This document shows positions 61,480-64,000 of a stretch of 64,000 nt of DNA, in pieces. The notes under the pieces were generated by a model. It worked only from the letters and a program-made list of their open reading frames with translations. It did no database searches and was not told the DNA's origin. Position numbers and translations under genes: made by a program. Source of the DNA: Colwellia ponticola (GTDB lineage: Bacteria > Pseudomonadota > Gammaproteobacteria > Enterobacterales > Alteromonadaceae); NCBI RefSeq assembly GCF_005885605.1, contig NZ_SZVP01000011.1:1-64000 (forward strand), given 5' to 3'. Within the stretch, counting starts at the first letter, position 1. Each line of letters begins with the position of its first letter.

Positions 61480-62547
61480 ATGACAAATACAAGTAATGCG
61501 CTAAATACTCAAACAAATAATACCATAACGATTGCTCGTCCTGACGATTGGCACGTACATTTACGTGATGGTAAGGTCTTAAAAGATACCGTAACAGACA
61601 TTAGCCGTTATGTTGGTCGCGCTATTGTTATGCCAAATTTAGTGCCGCCAGTCACTAATGCCGCATTAGCTAAAAGCTATTATGAGCGCATTATGGCACA
61701 AGCACCAAGTGCACATTTCAAGCCATTAATGACCTTGTATTTAACAGATAACACCAGCACAGAAGATATTATTGCGGCGAAAGAATCAGGCTTAGTTTAT
61801 GCAGCAAAACTATATCCTGCAGGTGCTACAACCAACTCTTCATCAGGTGTAACCAATGTTGATAAACTGTCAGACGTATTTGCGGCTATGCAATCGGTTG
61901 AAATGCCATTATTAGTACACGGCGAGGTCACCACCGCTGATATTGATATTTTTGATAGAGAGCAAGTATTTATTGATACTATTTTAGCGCCACTCGTGGC
62001 TAAATACCCAAATCTTAAAATTGTTTTAGAGCACATTACCACTAAAAATGCGGTAGATTTTGTGATCGCTGCTGGTGATAACATTGGCGCTACTATTACC
62101 GCCCATCATTTATTGTATAACCGTAATCACATGCTAGTTGGTGGTATCCGTCCACATTATTACTGTTTACCCATTTTAAAACGTAATATTCATCAACAAG
62201 CATTAAGAGCTGCTGCAACCAGTGGTAACAAAAAATTCTTTTTAGGTACAGATTCTGCGCCACATGTACAACAAGCCAAAGAAACAGCTTGTGGTTGTGC
62301 TGGTGTTTATTCTTCTTTTGCAGCGATTGAATTGTATGCTGAGGTATTTGAGCAAGAAAATGCGCTGGATAAGTTAGAAGCATTTGCCAGTATTAATGGT
62401 GCAACTTTTTATCAATTACCCGTAAGTACTGATAAAATTACCCTGGTTAAAAAATCATGGCAAGTACCAGCAACGATGAACTTTGGTGATGATGTTGTTG
62501 TACCTGTTCGCGCTAGTGAAGATATTTTGTGGACAGTAGAAGCTTAA
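61480..62547 (+). CDS. pyrC: dihydroorotase, class II
   Basis: About 355 residues. The metal-binding HVH is in [21 protein letters not shown], the carbamylated lysine in [34 protein letters not shown] and FLGTDSAPH supply further zinc ligands and the catalytic Asp. It cyclises carbamoyl aspartate in pyrimidine synthesis. ATG 61480 is chosen, with GGAA before it; the frame extends upstream to 61429 but would overlap the leader hairpin. It stands alone. Confidence 0.94.
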   Translation: MTNTSNALNTQTNNTITIARPDDWHVHLRDGKVLKDTVTDISRYVGRAIVMPNLVPPVTNAALAKSYYERIMAQAPSAHFKPLMTLYLTDNTSTEDIIAAKESGLVYAAKLYPAGATTNSSSGVTNVDKLSDVFAAMQSVEMPLLVHGEVTTADIDIFDREQVFIDTILAPLVAKYPNLKIVLEHITTKNAVDFVIAAGDNIGATITAHHLLYNRNHMLVGGIRPHYYCLPILKRNIHQQALRAAATSGNKKFFLGTDSAPHVQQAKETACGCAGVYSSFAAIELYAEVFEQENALDKLEAFASINGATFYQLPVSTDKITLVKKSWQVPATMNFGDDVVVPVRASEDILWTVEA

Positions 62548-62592
62548 TTATTTTTTTAATAGCAAGTAAAAATTTTTAAGCTAGTTACTTGA

Positions 62593-62666
62593 CGGCATCA
62601 ATGCCAATCTACCCATAAAAAAGGTCAATGATAATTAGGTCTACATGCAACTGTATTTCATTGACC
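62593..62666. repeat. two inverted repeats between pyrC and the pterin synthase-like gene
   Basis: GGCAT-CA-ATGCC at 62593-62604 is a small palindrome. GGTCAATGA (62623-62631) is repeated inverted as TCATTGACC (62658-62666) with a 26-base spacer, just upstream of the probable promoter of the next gene. Either could end pyrC transcription or bind a regulator. Confidence 0.45.
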
Positions 62667-62712
62667 ATGTTACAATAGTCCCTAAGATCTAAAAGTTAAA
62701 TTAAGGAAAAAA

Positions 62713-63603
62713 ATGCAATTATTTGTCGATAATCTTACCGTGATAGATTTTTCATACCTGTGTAAACAGCGCGGTATTGTTGGTGAGAGCTGGATTGTAG
62801 ATGTATTACTCGATGGTTCGTTAAACGAAATGAGTATGGTGCTTGACTTTGCTGTGGTAAAAAAGCAAATAAAAGCCATTATAGACGATGCTGTTGATCA
62901 TAAATTGGTATTGCCTATTCAAGAAAAAGCATTAACACTGGCTGATTCGCCACATAACGATGGCCATCAAGTTATTGATTTTAATAGTGATGTGGCAAAT
63001 TATTATTTACAATCACCGGCGTGTGCTTTTGCTTCAATAGATTGTTTACAGATAACCATTGCTGAAGTCACTAAGCACTTAACCGCTATTATTATGGCTA
63101 AACTACCTAGTAATGTGCAAGGCTTAACCTTAGTGTTACGCCCTGAAGATATTCAAAGTGATTATTACCACTATACCCATGGTTTAAAACTCCATGATGG
63201 CAACTGCCAACGCATTGCTCATGGTCATCGCTCTAAAATCAAAATATTTGTCGATGATAAAAGAGATGCTAAGTTAGAAGCTTATTGGTGTAAACGTTGG
63301 CAAGATATTTATATTGCCAGTGAAAACGATAGAGTTGCTGCTAAAGATATTCAACTATCTACTCATGCGATAAGTAACTTAACGCCGGAACATCAATATT
63401 TTAGTTACCATGCACCTCAAGGTCGTTTCGATATTGCTGTTGATACCAAGGTACTTGATGTGGTTGATTGCGACTCAACGGTAGAATTATTAGCTGACTT
63501 TATTTTAAGACAGTTAAAAGCTGAATTTAGCGAGCTTACTGATAAAAATGTAAAAGTTGTTGCTTATGAAGGTGTTGCAAAGGGGGCAATTGTTCATGGT
63601 TAA
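62713..63603 (+). CDS. tandem 6-pyruvoyl-tetrahydropterin synthase/QueD-like protein
   Basis: 296 residues, twice the size of QueD. The first half contains MVLDFAVVKKQIKAIIDDAVDHKLVLP, like the V-x-DF and DH region of QueD, but GIVGESWIVDV stands where the zinc-binding HGH should be. The second half has THGLKLHDGNCQRIAHGHRSKIKIF, which supplies the His-rich zinc motif, but no VLDF/DH motif. The two halves may together form one active site. A folate or queuosine-type pterin role is likely; the exact reaction is unknown. AAGGAAAAAA precedes the ATG. Confidence 0.78.
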   Translation: MQLFVDNLTVIDFSYLCKQRGIVGESWIVDVLLDGSLNEMSMVLDFAVVKKQIKAIIDDAVDHKLVLPIQEKALTLADSPHNDGHQVIDFNSDVANYYLQSPACAFASIDCLQITIAEVTKHLTAIIMAKLPSNVQGLTLVLRPEDIQSDYYHYTHGLKLHDGNCQRIAHGHRSKIKIFVDDKRDAKLEAYWCKRWQDIYIASENDRVAAKDIQLSTHAISNLTPEHQYFSYHAPQGRFDIAVDTKVLDVVDCDSTVELLADFILRQLKAEFSELTDKNVKVVAYEGVAKGAIVHG

Positions 63604-64000
63604 TGTTGTTGCTACTTATTTAACTTTACCTTTAAAGAAAAAAATAAATAATACTTTAAACACAAGCTTAAATAAGACCTTAAGCAATACGCTAATCACC
63701 TTAGCATTGGTAGCAAGTTTTGCTGCCAGCGCTAATAAAGCGCTAGCGCAATACAATATTTTACCCAGTAAAGTCACAGAGGCTCAAGCTAGAAAAAATA
63801 TTGTATTGACGGGTGAAATTAAACAGGGTGGTTTAATGGTTGGCAAAACACTACCTGGTAATACCGTCACGTTAAATGGTAAGGCAATTACCGTATCAGC
63901 TAAGGGTGATTACACCTTTGGCTTTTCCCGCGATGATAAAAAAAGCTATCAATTAGTGATCACATCCGTTAATGGCGACCGGGTAGCGAAAACCTTAACG
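63596..64000 (+). CDS. exported protein, N-terminal part (probable M23 peptidase)
   Basis: Gene running off the right edge; 135 residues are visible. Its ATG overlaps the end of the pterin-synthase gene by eight bases, so it is translationally coupled. A long basic N-terminus is followed by a hydrophobic core (TLITLALVASFAASANKALA), a signal peptide. The mature part begins as a beta-rich domain: VLTGEIKQGGLMVGKTLPGN, then VTLNGKAI and YTFGFSRDD. In related bacteria this module precedes an M23 metallopeptidase domain, but the catalytic part lies outside the window, so the name is inferred. Confidence 0.55.
   Translation, partial: MVNVVATYLTLPLKKKINNTLNTSLNKTLSNTLITLALVASFAASANKALAQYNILPSKVTEAQARKNIVLTGEIKQGGLMVGKTLPGNTVTLNGKAITVSAKGDYTFGFSRDDKKSYQLVITSVNGDRVAKTLT

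Overview
The window looks like a chromosomal segment of a marine, probably cold-adapted gammaproteobacterium of the Colwellia/Thalassotalea type (Alteromonadales). The DNA is AT-rich, the proteins resemble that order, and several gene orders are gammaproteobacterial: tRNA-Pro(GGG)-yejM-yejL/yejK, zapA next to minCDE, and bioA divergent from bioBFCD. A Tus-family protein suggests, but does not prove, a position near the replication terminus. The genus is an inference from style; no database search was possible. There is no rRNA, prophage, integrase, intact insertion sequence or CRISPR array.

Layout. 0-6 kb: DUF606 transporter pair, DUF2141 secreted protein, truncated globin, acetyltransferase, guanidinium-type SMR exporter, a decayed LysE gene, PepSY membrane protein and a porin. 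6-13 kb: AraC regulator divergent from a CynX/NimT-like exporter, then a polyamine block (YtfL/PaeA-like exporter, arginine decarboxylase, agmatinase). 13-16 kb: a TonB receptor with copper-receptor (OprC-like) hallmarks, a lysozyme-inhibitor lipoprotein and small membrane proteins. 16.5-21 kb: ion transport (frameshifted MarC, Na+/H+ antiporter, SulP anion transporter with STAS domain, DUF1275). 21-25.7 kb: small poorly known proteins including SUKH and YkgJ families, a TlpA-like thioredoxin and an M14 carboxypeptidase. 26-34 kb: alanine symporter, YeaC, a large DUF349 protein, thioesterase, acetyltransferase, MYG1 and a CPXCG protein. 34.4-37 kb: cell division (ZapB-like coiled coil, ZapA, MinCDE). 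37-45 kb: asparaginase, SppA, DoxX, EamA, nitroreductase, AsnRS. 45-50.5 kb: complete biotin operon except the pimeloyl-ACP esterase. 50.6-57.7 kb: solitary HicB with a phased repeat array upstream, peroxiredoxin, a large GGDEF/EAL sensor, and Tus. 57.8-64 kb: tRNA-Pro, yejM/yejL/yejK, pyrC, a tandem pterin-synthase-like protein and the start of an exported protein.

The most interesting items are not standard gene calls. They are: (1) four TAACTCTGATAACTCT-like repeats spaced 32-33 bp just upstream of an orphan hicB; (2) a branched, riboswitch-like leader in front of speA inside a polyamine export/synthesis cluster; (3) a putative copper TonB receptor whose start region carries a CRP-like palindrome and a hairpin enclosing the ribosome binding site; (4) a 26-bp palindrome centred on the -10 box of tus; (5) an internally deleted LysE pseudogene and a MarC gene with a one-base homopolymer frameshift; (6) a fused QueD-like protein whose active-site motifs are split between its two halves.
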